From Micromonospora lupini (GTDB taxonomy: Bacteria; Actinomycetota; Actinomycetes; Mycobacteriales; Micromonosporaceae): DNA of 64,000 nt. Both the position numbers and the translations under genes were made by a program. The stretch is taken from contig NZ_JAPENL010000001.1 in assembly GCF_026342015.1 (NCBI RefSeq), positions 1,302,001 to 1,366,000 on the forward strand, written 5' to 3'. Of this stretch, positions 25,701-34,859 are shown in pieces; position 1 is the first letter of the stretch; each line of letters begins with the position of its first letter. The notes under the pieces are model-generated. The model had not been told where the DNA came from. It saw nothing but the letters and a program-made list of their open reading frames with translations, and searched no databases.

Positions 25701-26165
25701 ATGTCAGATGTGCCCGGGGCGCCAGCCGACCTGCTGCGCTCGCTCACCCGCGCCGAACGGCTGCTCTCCCGCCGGCTGGGCGCCGTCCTGGCCGACGAAG
25801 AGCTGACCACCGAGGCGTGGCGGGTGCTCTGCCTGCTCGCCGACGGCCAGGGTCATCCGATGAGCGAGGTGTCCGCCGAGGCGTCGCTGCCGCCGGGCAC
25901 CCTCACCAAGCTGGTCGACCAACTCGTCGACCGTAACCTCGTCTTCCGGCGGATCGACCCCCTGGACCGCCGACGGATCCGCGCCTACCTGACCGCCCGT
26001 GGCCGCCGCGAACACGCCCGCCTCGACGAGCGGGTCCGGGCCAGCCTCGCCGACCTGGGCGTACCGGCCGACCCCGCCCTCATCGGCCAGCTCGACGACC
26101 TGATCGACCGCCTCGACCCGGCCCGCCGCCGCGACCACGCCGAAGCAACGGGCCCGCACCGCTGA
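25701..26165 (+). CDS. MarR-family transcriptional regulator
   Basis: The 154-aa winged-helix protein has a recognition region MSEVSAEASLPPGTLTKLVDQLVDRNLVFRR split over about residues 54-84 and the wing DPLDRRRIRAYLTARG. CAGGGAGATCC precedes the ATG. It is divergently transcribed from the cytosolic UrtA-like gene across a 90-bp gap, the usual position for a regulator controlling its neighbour. The adjacent urea genes suggest urea or amide as the signal, but the ligand is not known. Confidence 0.87.
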   Translation: MSDVPGAPADLLRSLTRAERLLSRRLGAVLADEELTTEAWRVLCLLADGQGHPMSEVSAEASLPPGTLTKLVDQLVDRNLVFRRIDPLDRRRIRAYLTARGRREHARLDERVRASLADLGVPADPALIGQLDDLIDRLDPARRRDHAEATGPHR

Positions 26166-26401
26166 TCCAACGCCCGACCCGGCCGCGCCTGCGCTCCCCG
26201 GTGCGAGGAGGCCAGCGGCCGCGGTCCGGGATGCCGCCGGTCGCTGACCTGCTCCCGCCACGCCCGAGTGCGCTGTCACTGGGGCACGGGCACGAGGCGC
26301 TGGCTGCTCTACTTCGACGAGCCGACAATTGACCCCATCGCCGATAGTGGAATCCACGATGTTCCGGCGGCGACCGTTGAGATGGCATGGGGTGATATGG
26401 G

Positions 26402-27118
26402 GTGAACGAGGAAGAGGCACCGCAGGGTACTCCACCTGGCAGCTCAGCTGGTGCCTCCGACAAGGACGCGCCGCCCCCGGCCACCGGAGGTACCGAAGGG
26501 CGGCAACCCCGCTCTCCGTCGCGGCTGTGGGAAGCCGTGGCCGGAGTCTCCACCGCCGCCGGGGTGATCGTGGCGCTCGCCGTCGGCCTGCCGAGTCTTC
26601 TGTCGGACGGGTCCGCCGAGTCCGACCGCCTCCCGGCGTCCGCGCCCCCGGCGTCGCCTCCGGCGCCCGCGTCGTCGCCAAGCCCTCCACCACCTGTCAT
26701 GATCCTCACGCCAACGTCAACAGGTGGCGCAACCGTGACGTGTGTAAAAGACGCCTGCGCCATCGAGGTGCGCGGCAGGACGGGCGCTGCGACTGGGCTG
26801 CATCCGTATGTGCTGATCGCGCGCGAATGCTGCCCCGGAGACCCGCCGCGGTACTACGTCCAGTGGGATTCCACGAAAGAGGTCCCCGGTGGAGACTGGG
26901 TCGCTCTGGCCTACGTCCTAAAGCCGCCCGTCAACGCTACGTTCCAGATCAAGGCGATTCTCACGACCTCCGCCGTGCGGCCGACGCCCGGCGTCGACGA
27001 CCTCGTCGTCTGGTCCGACGACGTGGCGAAGGCCAGCGGACTCGTCGCGGAGACGCCGACGGTTACCGTGAAAGTCGCGGGCATCGTCCAGGCGACCGCG
27101 TTCTGCGACTGCTCGTAG
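26402..27118 (+). CDS. Single-pass membrane protein of unknown function
   Basis: The 238-aa product has a ~40-residue Pro/Gly-rich cytoplasmic start and one hydrophobic helix near residues 44-66. A Pro/Ser-rich linker follows, then a ~130-residue extracellular domain with several cysteines (CVKDACAIEV, ECCPGD, CDCS at the end) that may form disulfides. The domain has a predicted beta-sandwich look and no family I recognise. The GTG start lacks a strong ribosome site. Confidence 0.55.
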   Translation: MNEEEAPQGTPPGSSAGASDKDAPPPATGGTEGRQPRSPSRLWEAVAGVSTAAGVIVALAVGLPSLLSDGSAESDRLPASAPPASPPAPASSPSPPPPVMILTPTSTGGATVTCVKDACAIEVRGRTGAATGLHPYVLIARECCPGDPPRYYVQWDSTKEVPGGDWVALAYVLKPPVNATFQIKAILTTSAVRPTPGVDDLVVWSDDVAKASGLVAETPTVTVKVAGIVQATAFCDCS

Positions 27119-27215
27119 CGAGGGTTACGTGCTCGATCCGGCCGCCGCCCACGGCTTCTCACGTCCCGGGTAATCAATCCGCGCGCGTCCGCCCAGCCCT
27201 GCAACCCGGCCAGGA

Positions 27216-27944
27216 TCACGGCCAGACGCTGAGGTGTGCGCGCAGGGTGTGCGCGTCAGGCGCGGTCGCGGTCCACAGTGTCGCCGGGCCTCCGGCGAGT
27301 GGCAGACGGGCGACGGTCCCGCCGGCGCGTACCTCGGCTGGCTCGGCGGGTCGCAACGGGTCGACCACCAGCAACGAGCCGGTGGCCGGGGCCCCGCCGA
27401 GAACGGCCGGTCCGGCCCAGCCGGGTGCCTGCGGTCCCACGGCCAGCGACTGACGCAGCAGCGGTCGACCGTCGTAGTCGACCCGGGTGTGTACGACGGC
27501 GCACCCGGGCATTTCGCCGTACCGGCCGCAGATCAACTCGTCCCGCCAGCTCAGCCTCGCCCCGGCGGCCAGCTCGATCCGGGATTCGGCGAGGTGGGCG
27601 CAGCCGGCCGCCGCGACCAGTTGCTCGGGCAGCCAGTGCAGGGCCGCGCCGTCGTGCACCACCGCCCGCACCGCCATCCGCGACACCGCCCCGGGCCGGC
27701 CGGGCAGGGCGACCGACGCGGCGACGCTGTGCACCCGTACCGCCGCTCCCGGCCCCACGTCGATCTCCAGGCGGAGGTCGTCGCCGGCGAGCGGGCCGGC
27801 GGCGCCGCCCACGACGTGCACTGTCGCGACGCCGCCGTCGCCAGGCGTCTGCCGTAACAACAGCGGCGTCTCGCCGTGCACCTCGGTCAGGACCGTGCCG
27901 CCCCGGCCGTCGGCGCGAGCCACCAGCCGGGCGAACGCTCGCAT
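27216..27944 (-). CDS. ureD: Urease accessory protein UreD
   Basis: The 242-aa protein matches UreD/UreH: LTEVHGETPLLLRQ at the start, VHVVGGAAGPLAGD, the LPEQLVAAAGCAHL segment and SWRDELICGRYGE. UreD is the scaffold that binds apo-urease for UreFG-driven nickel insertion. It is the last gene of ureABCFGD, its start abutting the ureG stop. Confidence 0.92.
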   Translation of the reverse strand: MRAFARLVARADGRGGTVLTEVHGETPLLLRQTPGDGGVATVHVVGGAAGPLAGDDLRLEIDVGPGAAVRVHSVAASVALPGRPGAVSRMAVRAVVHDGAALHWLPEQLVAAAGCAHLAESRIELAAGARLSWRDELICGRYGEMPGCAVVHTRVDYDGRPLLRQSLAVGPQAPGWAGPAVLGGAPATGSLLVVDPLRPAEPAEVRAGGTVARLPLAGGPATLWTATAPDAHTLRAHLSVWP

Positions 27945-28723
27945 CAGGCCGGGCCGGCCGGCGCGGTGACGGGGTGCAGGGCCGCGTGGTGGGCCAGCTC
28001 GTGCCGGATCCAGTCGGCGACCCGACCCGCCGTCGGGTCGCCGACGATCGACAGGAAGAGGGTGGGGAGGTCCCCGCGGCGGGCCCGCGCGTCCCGGTCC
28101 ATCACCGCGAGGTCGGCGCCCACCATGGGCGCCAGATCGGTCTTGTTGATCACGAGCAGGTCCGCGGACGTGACCCCGGGACCGCCCTTGCGCGGCACCT
28201 TGTCCCCGCCGGCCACGTCGACCACGAAGATCTGCCGGTCGACCAGGCCCCGGCTGAATGTGGCTGTCAGGTTGTCTCCGCCGCTCTCCACCAGCACCAG
28301 GTCCAGCGGGCCGAGCGCCTCGGCCAGCTCGTCCACGGCGTCGAGGTTGGCGCCGATGTCGTCGCGGATGGCGGTGTGCGGGCAGCAGCCGGTCTCCACG
28401 GCGCGGATCCGGCTCGGGTCCAGGACGCCGGCCCGCTTGAGGAAGTCGGCGTCCTCGGTCGTGTAGATGTCGTTGGTCACCACGCCGAGCCGCAACTCGT
28501 CGGCGAACGCCCGGCAGAGGGCGGCCACCAGGGCGGTCTTACCTGATCCGACCGGCCCGCCGATGCCGACCCGCAGCGCGCGGCCCGACCGCGCCAGCGG
28601 CGGGTGCGGGTCCACCCCCGGTTCGGGATGGGTGTGCGGAACGGTCTCGTCGTGCGGCGGGATCGGCCCGGCGGCGGGCACAACGGCGGGTACAGCGGTC
28701 GGCTCAACAGTGTCAGGACGCAA
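27944..28723 (-). CDS. ureG: Urease accessory GTPase UreG
   Basis: The 259-aa product contains P-loop [24 protein letters not shown], the metal-site Cys-Pro-His ([11 protein letters not shown]), [12 protein letters not shown] and NKTDLAP, all classical UreG motifs. I chose the TTG at 28723, with GGGAGG nine bases upstream, just before the ureF stop. The frame stays open further into ureF. The ~40-residue N-terminal extension carries several histidines ([11 protein letters not shown]), and since no ureE is present it may bind nickel. Confidence 0.92.
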   Translation of the reverse strand: MRPDTVEPTAVPAVVPAAGPIPPHDETVPHTHPEPGVDPHPPLARSGRALRVGIGGPVGSGKTALVAALCRAFADELRLGVVTNDIYTTEDADFLKRAGVLDPSRIRAVETGCCPHTAIRDDIGANLDAVDELAEALGPLDLVLVESGGDNLTATFSRGLVDRQIFVVDVAGGDKVPRKGGPGVTSADLLVINKTDLAPMVGADLAVMDRDARARRGDLPTLFLSIVGDPTAGRVADWIRHELAHHAALHPVTAPAGPA

Positions 28724-29558
28724 AGAGACGCACCTCCCAGGTGGCGTGGGCTTCGGCATGGATGTCGGCGAGCGGGGCGGCGGCGGCCGGCAGCCGCTCG
28801 GGTGGATCGTCGGCGGCACGTGCCGCGTCGGCGGCGGTGCCGTCGCAGAGGTCGGCGAGGCCGACGAGTACTGCCTGGACCTGGTAGGGGTCGAGGCCGA
28901 GCAGACGTACGCCGGCACTGGCCGCACCGGTCACCGTCCCGTACGCGGCGACCGTGGCGGTCTCGGTGCGGCTCAACCCGGCGGCGGCGCAGAGCAGCCC
29001 GAGCACCAGCGGCTGGTGCGCTCCCCCGGGTGTGGCGGGCAGGTCACCGAACGACGCCTGCGGCCAGATGGCCCGTCCGGCGCGCAGCAGCGCCCGCCCC
29101 TGGCGGCGGGACACCGCGCGCAGCGCCGGCGCGGCGGTCCGCGCGTCCAACTCCGCGTCGAGCTGGGCCAACGCACGCGACCGCGCGGCAGAACCGTCCG
29201 GCGCACCCGACCGCACGCCGTTCTCGGTGAACGCGTCGCGCGCCGCGCCGACCCCGGCAGGATCGGCCGGCGCACCCGACCGCCCGGCCGGATGGCCCCG
29301 TCCGAGCGGTCGCGCGCTGGGCTGGGCCGGGGCGGCGGTGGCGGCGCCGACCGGCAGTGCCACCCGGTGTGCCGCCGCCGCGAACGCGGCCCCGACCAGC
29401 CCGGCGGTGGTAAGCCGGCCGACCAGGAACGACTCCAACGAGGCCAGGTCGGTGACCCGGCCGGCGGCGACGGCCGCCTCCAGGCCGCCGGAGTGCGCGT
29501 GCGCGCCGGCCGGGAAGCGTCCGTCGGCCAGCAACAGGAGCAGGCTCGACGTCGCCAT
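28713..29558 (-). CDS. ureF: Urease accessory protein UreF with a long inserted segment
   Basis: The 281-aa protein opens with [22 protein letters not shown], the UreF signature, and ends with the helical [20 protein letters not shown] region. UreF proteins are usually ~220-230 aa; here a ~45-residue Ala/Pro/Gly-rich insert (about residues 70-120) accounts for the excess. UreF acts as the GTPase-regulating partner of UreG. Its ATG overlaps the ureC stop by one base. Confidence 0.92.
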   Translation of the reverse strand: MATSSLLLLLADGRFPAGAHAHSGGLEAAVAAGRVTDLASLESFLVGRLTTAGLVGAAFAAAAHRVALPVGAATAAPAQPSARPLGRGHPAGRSGAPADPAGVGAARDAFTENGVRSGAPDGSAARSRALAQLDAELDARTAAPALRAVSRRQGRALLRAGRAIWPQASFGDLPATPGGAHQPLVLGLLCAAAGLSRTETATVAAYGTVTGAASAGVRLLGLDPYQVQAVLVGLADLCDGTAADAARAADDPPERLPAAAAPLADIHAEAHATWEVRLFAS

Positions 29559-31261
29559 CAGAACAGGAAGTACCGCTGGGCCATCGGCAGCTGGGGCACC
29601 GGGTCCGGCTCCACCACCTGGCCGTCGATCCGCACGGTGAAGGTGTCCGGGTCCACCTCGATGTGCGGCATGGCGTTGTTCTCCGGCAGGTCGGCCTTGC
29701 CCCTGGACCGCACGTCGGCGACCGGCACCACCCGCCGCCGCACGTCCAGACGCAGACCGGCGTCCAGGGCGGCCGGCGCCACGAACGTCAGACTGGTGGC
29801 GGCCGCCGCGGCCCCGTACGCCCCGAACATCGGCCGCGGCAGCATCGGCTGCGGCGTCGGGATCGACGCGTTGGCGTCACCCATCTGGGCGTACGCGATC
29901 ATGCCGCCCTTGAGCACGAGGTGCGGTCGTACGCCGAAGAACGCCGGATCCCAGAGCACCAGGTCGGCGAGCTTGCCGGGCTCGACCGAGCCGATCTCCC
30001 GCTCCAGCCCGTTGGCCATCGCCGCGCAGATGGTGTACTTCGCCACGTACCGTCGCGCACGGTGGTTGTCTGCCGCGCCGTCGCCCGGCAGCGCGCCCAC
30101 CCGTTCCTTCATGACGTGGGCGCTCTGCCAGGTCCGCAGGATCACCTCGCCCACCCGGCCCATCGCCTGCGCGTCGGAGCCGATGATGGAGATCGCGCCG
30201 AGGTCGTGCAGCAGGTCCTCGGCGGCCATTGTGGATGGTCGGATCCGGCTCTCGGCGAAGGCCAGGTCCTCCGGTACGGACGGGTTGAGATGGTGGCAGA
30301 CCATCAGCATGTCCAGGTGCTCGGCGAGGGTGTTCCGGGTGTACGGGCGGGTCGGGTTGGTCGACGACGGCAGCACGTTCGGCTCGCTGGCCACCGTGAT
30401 GATGTCCGGCGCGTGCCCGCCTCCCGCTCCCTCGGTGTGGTACGAGTGGATCGCCCGTCCACCGATCGCGCGCAGCGTGTCGGCCACGAACCCGGCCTCG
30501 TTGAGGGTGTCGGTGTGGATCGACACCTGCACCCCGGAGGCGTCCGCCACCCGCAGGCAGGCGTCGATCGCCGCCGGAGTGGTGCCCCAGTCCTCGTGCA
30601 GTTTGAAACCGCCCGCGCCCGCCCGAAGCTGCTCCCAGAGCGCCTCGGTGGAGACGGTGTTGCCCTTGCCGAGCAGCAGCACGTTTACCGGCAGCGTGTC
30701 CAGCGCCTCGTGCATCCGGGCCAGGTGCCAGGCGTTCGGGGTGACAGTGGTGGCCCGGGTGCCCTCGGCGGGTCCGGTGCCGCCGCCCACGAGCGTGGTG
30801 ATGCCGCTGGCAAGCGCCTCGGTGACGATCTGCGGGCAGATGAAGTGCACGTGGGTGTCGACGGCACCGGCGGTGAGGATCCGGCCGTTGCCGGCGATCA
30901 CCTCGGTGGCCGGGCCGATGACCAGGTCGGGGTGCACGCCGGGCATGGTGTCCGGGTTGCCGGCCCGGCCGAGGGCGACGATCCGCCCGTCCCGCAGCCC
31001 CACGTCGGCCTTGACCACACCCCAGTGGTCGAGCACGACGGCGCCGGTGATGACGGTGTCGAGGGCGCCTTCGGCGCGGGTGGCCCGCGACTGCCCCATC
31101 GACTCGCGGATCACCTTCCCACCACCGAAGACGGCCTCGTCGCCGCCGACGCAGTGGTCGGTCTCCACCTCGATCAGCAGGCTCGTGTCGGCAAGGCGGA
31201 TGCGGTCGCCGGTGGTGGGCCCGTACAGGTCGATGTAGCGGTCCCGCCGCACGGCGCTCAC
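29558..31261 (-). CDS. ureC: Urease alpha subunit UreC
   Basis: The 567-aa catalytic subunit hydrolyses urea to ammonia and carbamate. All active-site elements are present: HVHFICPQ (Ni ligands), the carbamylated lysine in [41 protein letters not shown] (flap histidine) and the aspartate in GSDAQAMGR. Length is normal. The GTG start overlaps the ureB stop (GTGA). Confidence 0.96.
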   Translation of the reverse strand: MSAVRRDRYIDLYGPTTGDRIRLADTSLLIEVETDHCVGGDEAVFGGGKVIRESMGQSRATRAEGALDTVITGAVVLDHWGVVKADVGLRDGRIVALGRAGNPDTMPGVHPDLVIGPATEVIAGNGRILTAGAVDTHVHFICPQIVTEALASGITTLVGGGTGPAEGTRATTVTPNAWHLARMHEALDTLPVNVLLLGKGNTVSTEALWEQLRAGAGGFKLHEDWGTTPAAIDACLRVADASGVQVSIHTDTLNEAGFVADTLRAIGGRAIHSYHTEGAGGGHAPDIITVASEPNVLPSSTNPTRPYTRNTLAEHLDMLMVCHHLNPSVPEDLAFAESRIRPSTMAAEDLLHDLGAISIIGSDAQAMGRVGEVILRTWQSAHVMKERVGALPGDGAADNHRARRYVAKYTICAAMANGLEREIGSVEPGKLADLVLWDPAFFGVRPHLVLKGGMIAYAQMGDANASIPTPQPMLPRPMFGAYGAAAAATSLTFVAPAALDAGLRLDVRRRVVPVADVRSRGKADLPENNAMPHIEVDPDTFTVRIDGQVVEPDPVPQLPMAQRYFLF

Positions 31262-31653
31262 CGCGCCGGCCCGTCGGCCGCCGCCACGTCGGTCGCCGGC
31301 GCGTCGGTTCCTCGCGCGCCGCTCGTCGGCGTGGCCGGGGGTGCCTCGTCCAGCGGTCCGGCGCACTCCCCGCGCAGGCCCGGCACGATGCGCGCGCCAC
31401 CGAGCGGGACCAGGTCAACGCTGCGACTGACGCCCGGCTCGAAACGGACCGAGGTGCCCGCCGGTACGGCGAGGCGCTGCCCCCAGGCGGCACCCCTATC
31501 GAAGGCCAGGGCGGGGTTGGTCTCCGCGAAGTGGTAGTGCGAACCCACCTGCACCGGCCGGTCGGCGGTGTTGACCACGACCACTGTGGTAACCGGCCGA
31601 CCCACGTTGATCTCGACCGGGCTGGCCGCCGGCAGGATCTCTCCCGGGATCAC
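31258..31653 (-). CDS. ureB: Urease beta subunit UreB
   Basis: The 131-aa protein begins MIPGEILPA and contains [21 protein letters not shown] and [11 protein letters not shown], standard UreB sequence. A ~25-residue Ala/Thr-rich tail follows the conserved core. The GTG start overlaps the ureA stop by 4 bp. Confidence 0.95.
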   Translation of the reverse strand: MIPGEILPAASPVEINVGRPVTTVVVVNTADRPVQVGSHYHFAETNPALAFDRGAAWGQRLAVPAGTSVRFEPGVSRSVDLVPLGGARIVPGLRGECAGPLDEAPPATPTSGARGTDAPATDVAAADGPAR

Positions 31654-31952
31654 GGGATCGGGTGGTGCACCGTCACGAGCTTGGTGCCGTCCGGGAACGT
31701 CGCCTCCACCTGCACCTCCCTCAGCAGCTCGGCGATGCCGTCCTGGACGTCGTCGCGGCCGAGCACGGTCCGGCCGGCCGACATGAGGTCGACCACCGAC
31801 CGGCCGTCGCGGGCCCCTTCGAGCAGGAAGGCGGTGATCATCGCAACGGCTTCGGGATAGTTGAGGCGCAGGCCGCGTTCGCGGCGGCGGCGGGCGACAT
31901 CGGCCGCGACGTGGACGAGCAGGCGGTCCTGCTCGTGCGGGCTGAGGAACAC
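31650..31952 (-). CDS. ureA: Urease gamma subunit UreA
   Basis: The 100-aa product has the usual UreA length and sequence ([59 protein letters not shown]). The GTG at 31952 with GGAGAG four bases upstream is the start; the frame is open far upstream but that region is not UreA-like. It is the first gene of ureABCFGD. Confidence 0.95.
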   Translation of the reverse strand: MFLSPHEQDRLLVHVAADVARRRRERGLRLNYPEAVAMITAFLLEGARDGRSVVDLMSAGRTVLGRDDVQDGIAELLREVQVEATFPDGTKLVTVHHPIP

Positions 31953-32357
31953 GGCACTCTCCGGTGGTGATCGGCGTGTCCGGCTCGCCGTCGGCTCCGC
32001 AGGGAGCCGCGCCGGGCAGCAGTCACCCGGGGTACGAGCTGGAGTCACACGACCGCCGGAACCACCGCCGAGGGGCTGGCCCGGGACTCCACCATCCCGG
32101 CCCGCACGACGGGCATCCGGCGGTGTCCGGTCGGATGCGGACCGCACCGCCCACCGCTTCAGCAGACCGTAGAGGATCGTCACGGGCCGGGGCAACAGTC
32201 CGTTCGGGATCAGCGGCGTCGGCGTGGCCCCGTCGGATAGCCGACTGACCCCCGCACATCGTGCACGACACCTGGCGCACGAGCGCGCCGATGGAATCAT
32301 GACAGGGCGGGTCCGTCCCGTCGTCCGATCGTGCGAAATCCACAGTGGAGGTATGCG
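31953..32357. other. 405-bp gap ahead of ureA
   Basis: No gene is supported here. It must hold the ureA promoter (minus strand) and that of the diverging membrane protein gene. I see a small 7-bp hairpin at 31992-32009 (CGGCTCC/GGAGCCG) ~40-57 nt upstream of ureA, but no GlnR-type GAAAC pair and no convincing -35/-10 set. Confidence 0.5.
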
Positions 32358-33218
32358 TTGGGAGAGTCGGCCACGCCGCCCGAAACGAGCGGCAGCGGCA
32401 GCGGCAGCGGCAGCGGCAGCGGCAGCGGCAGCGGCAGCGGCGATCATCGGATCCGGACGCTCGCCGTGATCGGCGTGGCGGCCAACATTCTCGGTGTGGT
32501 GACCGCCGTGGAGAGCGTGCTGCGCCGGGACGTGCTGCTGTTCGTCCTCACCCTCACCGCGGTCCTGCTGCTCGCCGGGTTCTGGCTGTGGTACCGGCGG
32601 ACCCGTCTCGCGGTCGCGCTGCTGGCGCTGGGCTGCCTGCTGCTGGGTGGTGTCGTGGCGACCCAGCTCAGCCGCCACTCGACGGCGCCGCCCACCGCAG
32701 GCTCCTCGACGGCCACGCCGCCGACGTCGGCCGCCGCGCCCCCGCCGACCACAGGCGCCGCCGCGCCGCTCAGCTCTACGCCCACGGCCACCCCGACCAG
32801 CGGGGGTACGACGGCGACGGACCCGGACGCGCCCCGCACGCTCGTGGACCGGAGCGTGGTGCTGCCCCGCTTCGCCGCGGTCGACGTCGACCGGCCCGAT
32901 CAGCAGGTCGTCGCGAAACACTCCGACGGTGCGACAGACGGGCTCGACCTCTACCACGACTGGGGACAGGTGAGGGCGGACAACGTCCAGGTCGCCAACG
33001 GGCCGAACGTCTACCCGTACTCCGGGGGCAACCCCGCCCAGGCGTACGCGGGCTGCGTCGCGTCGGCCACCGGGTCGGCGCTCCCCTCGTTCACGGACGG
33101 CGCGGACTTCTGCTTCCGTACCTCGGAGGGTCGGCTGGGGTTCGCGACGATCACGAACACACGCGCGGATCAGGCGTTCGTCGTCCACGTGCTGGTCTGG
33201 GACGCCACCGGCGCATAG
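32358..33218 (+). CDS. Two-helix membrane protein with (GS)n leader and extracellular domain, unknown function
   Basis: The 286-aa product starts at a TTG with GGAGG six bases upstream, giving a short head, a run of about nine Gly-Ser pairs, then three closely spaced hydrophobic segments (about residues 35-105). A Thr/Pro/Ala-rich linker leads into a ~125-residue outer domain containing two cysteines ([22 protein letters not shown]). The latter resembles small extracellular beta domains of actinobacterial proteins, but I recognise no named family. A GTG at 32331 is an alternative start. Confidence 0.6.
   Translation: MGESATPPETSGSGSGSGSGSGSGSGSGDHRIRTLAVIGVAANILGVVTAVESVLRRDVLLFVLTLTAVLLLAGFWLWYRRTRLAVALLALGCLLLGGVVATQLSRHSTAPPTAGSSTATPPTSAAAPPPTTGAAAPLSSTPTATPTSGGTTATDPDAPRTLVDRSVVLPRFAAVDVDRPDQQVVAKHSDGATDGLDLYHDWGQVRADNVQVANGPNVYPYSGGNPAQAYAGCVASATGSALPSFTDGADFCFRTSEGRLGFATITNTRADQAFVVHVLVWDATGA
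32388..32441 (+). repeat. (AGCGGC)n hexanucleotide microsatellite
   Basis: About nine tandem hexamers AGCGGC/GGCAGC are in frame and encode a Gly-Ser run at the N-terminus of the membrane protein. Six-base units keep the frame if copy number changes. Confidence 0.9.
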
Positions 33219-33252
33219 CCGGGCCGCCCCCGGGACGGCGAAGGGGCACGGC

Positions 33253-33313
33253 GATCGGTGGCAGCTCAGCAGGGCGGTGCGCGGCGTGTCGAGTCGCTCA
33301 GCTGCCACCGATC
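33253..33313. terminator. Long-looped inverted repeat between convergent genes
   Basis: GATCGGTGGCAGCT (33253-33266) and its exact complement (33300-33313) flank a 33-nt loop between the convergent genes ending at 33218 and 33327. The position suggests a shared terminator, though the loop is longer than usual. Confidence 0.5.
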
Positions 33314-33326
33314 AAGGAAGCGCGGC

Positions 33327-34826
33327 TCAGCGCCGGTGGGTGAACGCGCGCCCGGCCAGCGCGAACAACGACAGGCTGATACCGGCGACGAACACGCGCA
33401 TCGTCGGGTCGAAGGTCAGCGCCGAGCCGAGGTCTCGGGAGACGTGCCCGCCGATGAAGGTCGGCACAGCGCTCCAGATGGTGACCGCGAGCAGGAGCAG
33501 CGCGGCGCTCGCGATGACTGTGGCGAGCAGGCACTGGCGCACGTACCGACCGGACTGCCTGCCGCGTACCCACAGCCGGGCGATCGCTGACGTCGGCGGC
33601 CGGCGCCAGCTCCCGTGGCGTACCCAGCCATCCTCGTGGTCGTCGAGGGGGAAGCGGTTGACGATCGCCTGGATGAGCAGGTAGGTGCGCAAGAGCAGGG
33701 AGAGCTTCGATGGAACGCCGATGGCGTACCAGCGCTGCAGCTCGCGCGTCTCCGCGCGGATCCGGCTGGCCCACCCACGCAATTGCCGATCGGCGATGTC
33801 GACCCCGGTCCGGTGCACGCGATGCCACGCGAACTCGAACGTGGTGGCGGCGCGGTCCAGCGCCTGCACGGCGTGGCGCCGGTCCTGCGTTGCCGGATTG
33901 AACTCGACCCAGACGGCAAAGTCCAGGAGAGCGGCGATCAGGGCCACGTCGGGACGCGTCCAGTGGTCCCGCTCGACGCGCCGCTCCCGCATGATCGGCC
34001 ACAGCGCGACGGCGAGCAGCCCCGCACCCGCGAACGCGAGCCCTACCAGGACGTCGTACCAGCGAGTCCCGTGGATCGTCGGGACGGTCGACACCACGAC
34101 GCACGCCGCGGCCACGGCGCCGCCGCCGACGGCCACGACGCGACACTGGATGACGAGGCGCGAGACGACAAGCGCGAAGGTGACCCCGAAGAGCAGGCTC
34201 GTGGCGAGGGCCACCAGCCGGTGAGCCAGTGGCCCGTTGACGATGCCGAACGCCGCGATGGCGGCCACCCCCACGCCGAGCATGAGCGGTGGCAGCCTCG
34301 GCGTCCACAGTGAGCGCAGCGCGACGTACCGCCGGTCCAGTGCGAGCTCGACGGCTCGTAGCGTGGGGACCACCGACACCGGGTCATCGTCGACGTGGTC
34401 CCAGAATGTGTCGTAGCCGATGGCAAAACCGTGCAGCCTGTGCCCACGCTCCCTCTTGTGGTTGGACAGCGTCGTCTCGCTTATGTGTTCCCCCTGGGTG
34501 ACCCACCACGGCACCGTATCCGGCCTGTCGGCGACATCGTCCGGGGCGCCGGCTTCCGACCGGTCGACGTCGGCCGGAGTGCCGTCGGGCTCTTCGTCAG
34601 CGAGCGGCAGGTAATCGTCGGTGGGTGGTTCAGACCACCGACGTTGATACGGCGCGCGTTCGTCGGCAACCTCGACCAGGTCGTCGTCGAACCCGTCCGC
34701 CAGCCGCCTCCGGGCGCGTCGAGGCAGCGGCCAGCCCTCGGGTTCGGGCGGGTCGGCTGCCCAGTCGTCGCCCACGCGATCACCACCAGTTCGCGGATGT
34801 GCCTCAGTGGTAGCACCCCACGACAA
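33327..34826 (-). CDS. Large membrane protein of unknown function
   Basis: The 499-aa product has an acidic, Asp/Glu/Pro-rich ~150-residue N-terminus with no signal peptide. Two to three paired hydrophobic segments follow around residues 178-265, then a ~150-residue soluble helical region with many Arg/Trp, and two C-terminal helices (ATVIASAALLLLAVTIW, VFVAGISLSLFALAG). I do not recognise the family; the layout (membrane pairs around a cytoplasmic domain) resembles uncharacterised actinobacterial proteins. The TTG start is weakly supported, and a GTG a short way downstream is possible. Confidence 0.55.
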   Translation of the reverse strand: MSWGATTEAHPRTGGDRVGDDWAADPPEPEGWPLPRRARRRLADGFDDDLVEVADERAPYQRRWSEPPTDDYLPLADEEPDGTPADVDRSEAGAPDDVADRPDTVPWWVTQGEHISETTLSNHKRERGHRLHGFAIGYDTFWDHVDDDPVSVVPTLRAVELALDRRYVALRSLWTPRLPPLMLGVGVAAIAAFGIVNGPLAHRLVALATSLLFGVTFALVVSRLVIQCRVVAVGGGAVAAACVVVSTVPTIHGTRWYDVLVGLAFAGAGLLAVALWPIMRERRVERDHWTRPDVALIAALLDFAVWVEFNPATQDRRHAVQALDRAATTFEFAWHRVHRTGVDIADRQLRGWASRIRAETRELQRWYAIGVPSKLSLLLRTYLLIQAIVNRFPLDDHEDGWVRHGSWRRPPTSAIARLWVRGRQSGRYVRQCLLATVIASAALLLLAVTIWSAVPTFIGGHVSRDLGSALTFDPTMRVFVAGISLSLFALAGRAFTHRR

Positions 34827-34859
34827 GTCAGACGGTGTCCGCCGGCACGGGTGGGCCGG

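Noticed and set aside
28467..31238. A 923-codon plus-strand frame over the urease genes
   Set aside because: It lies antisense to ureF and ureC, whose motifs are unmistakable.
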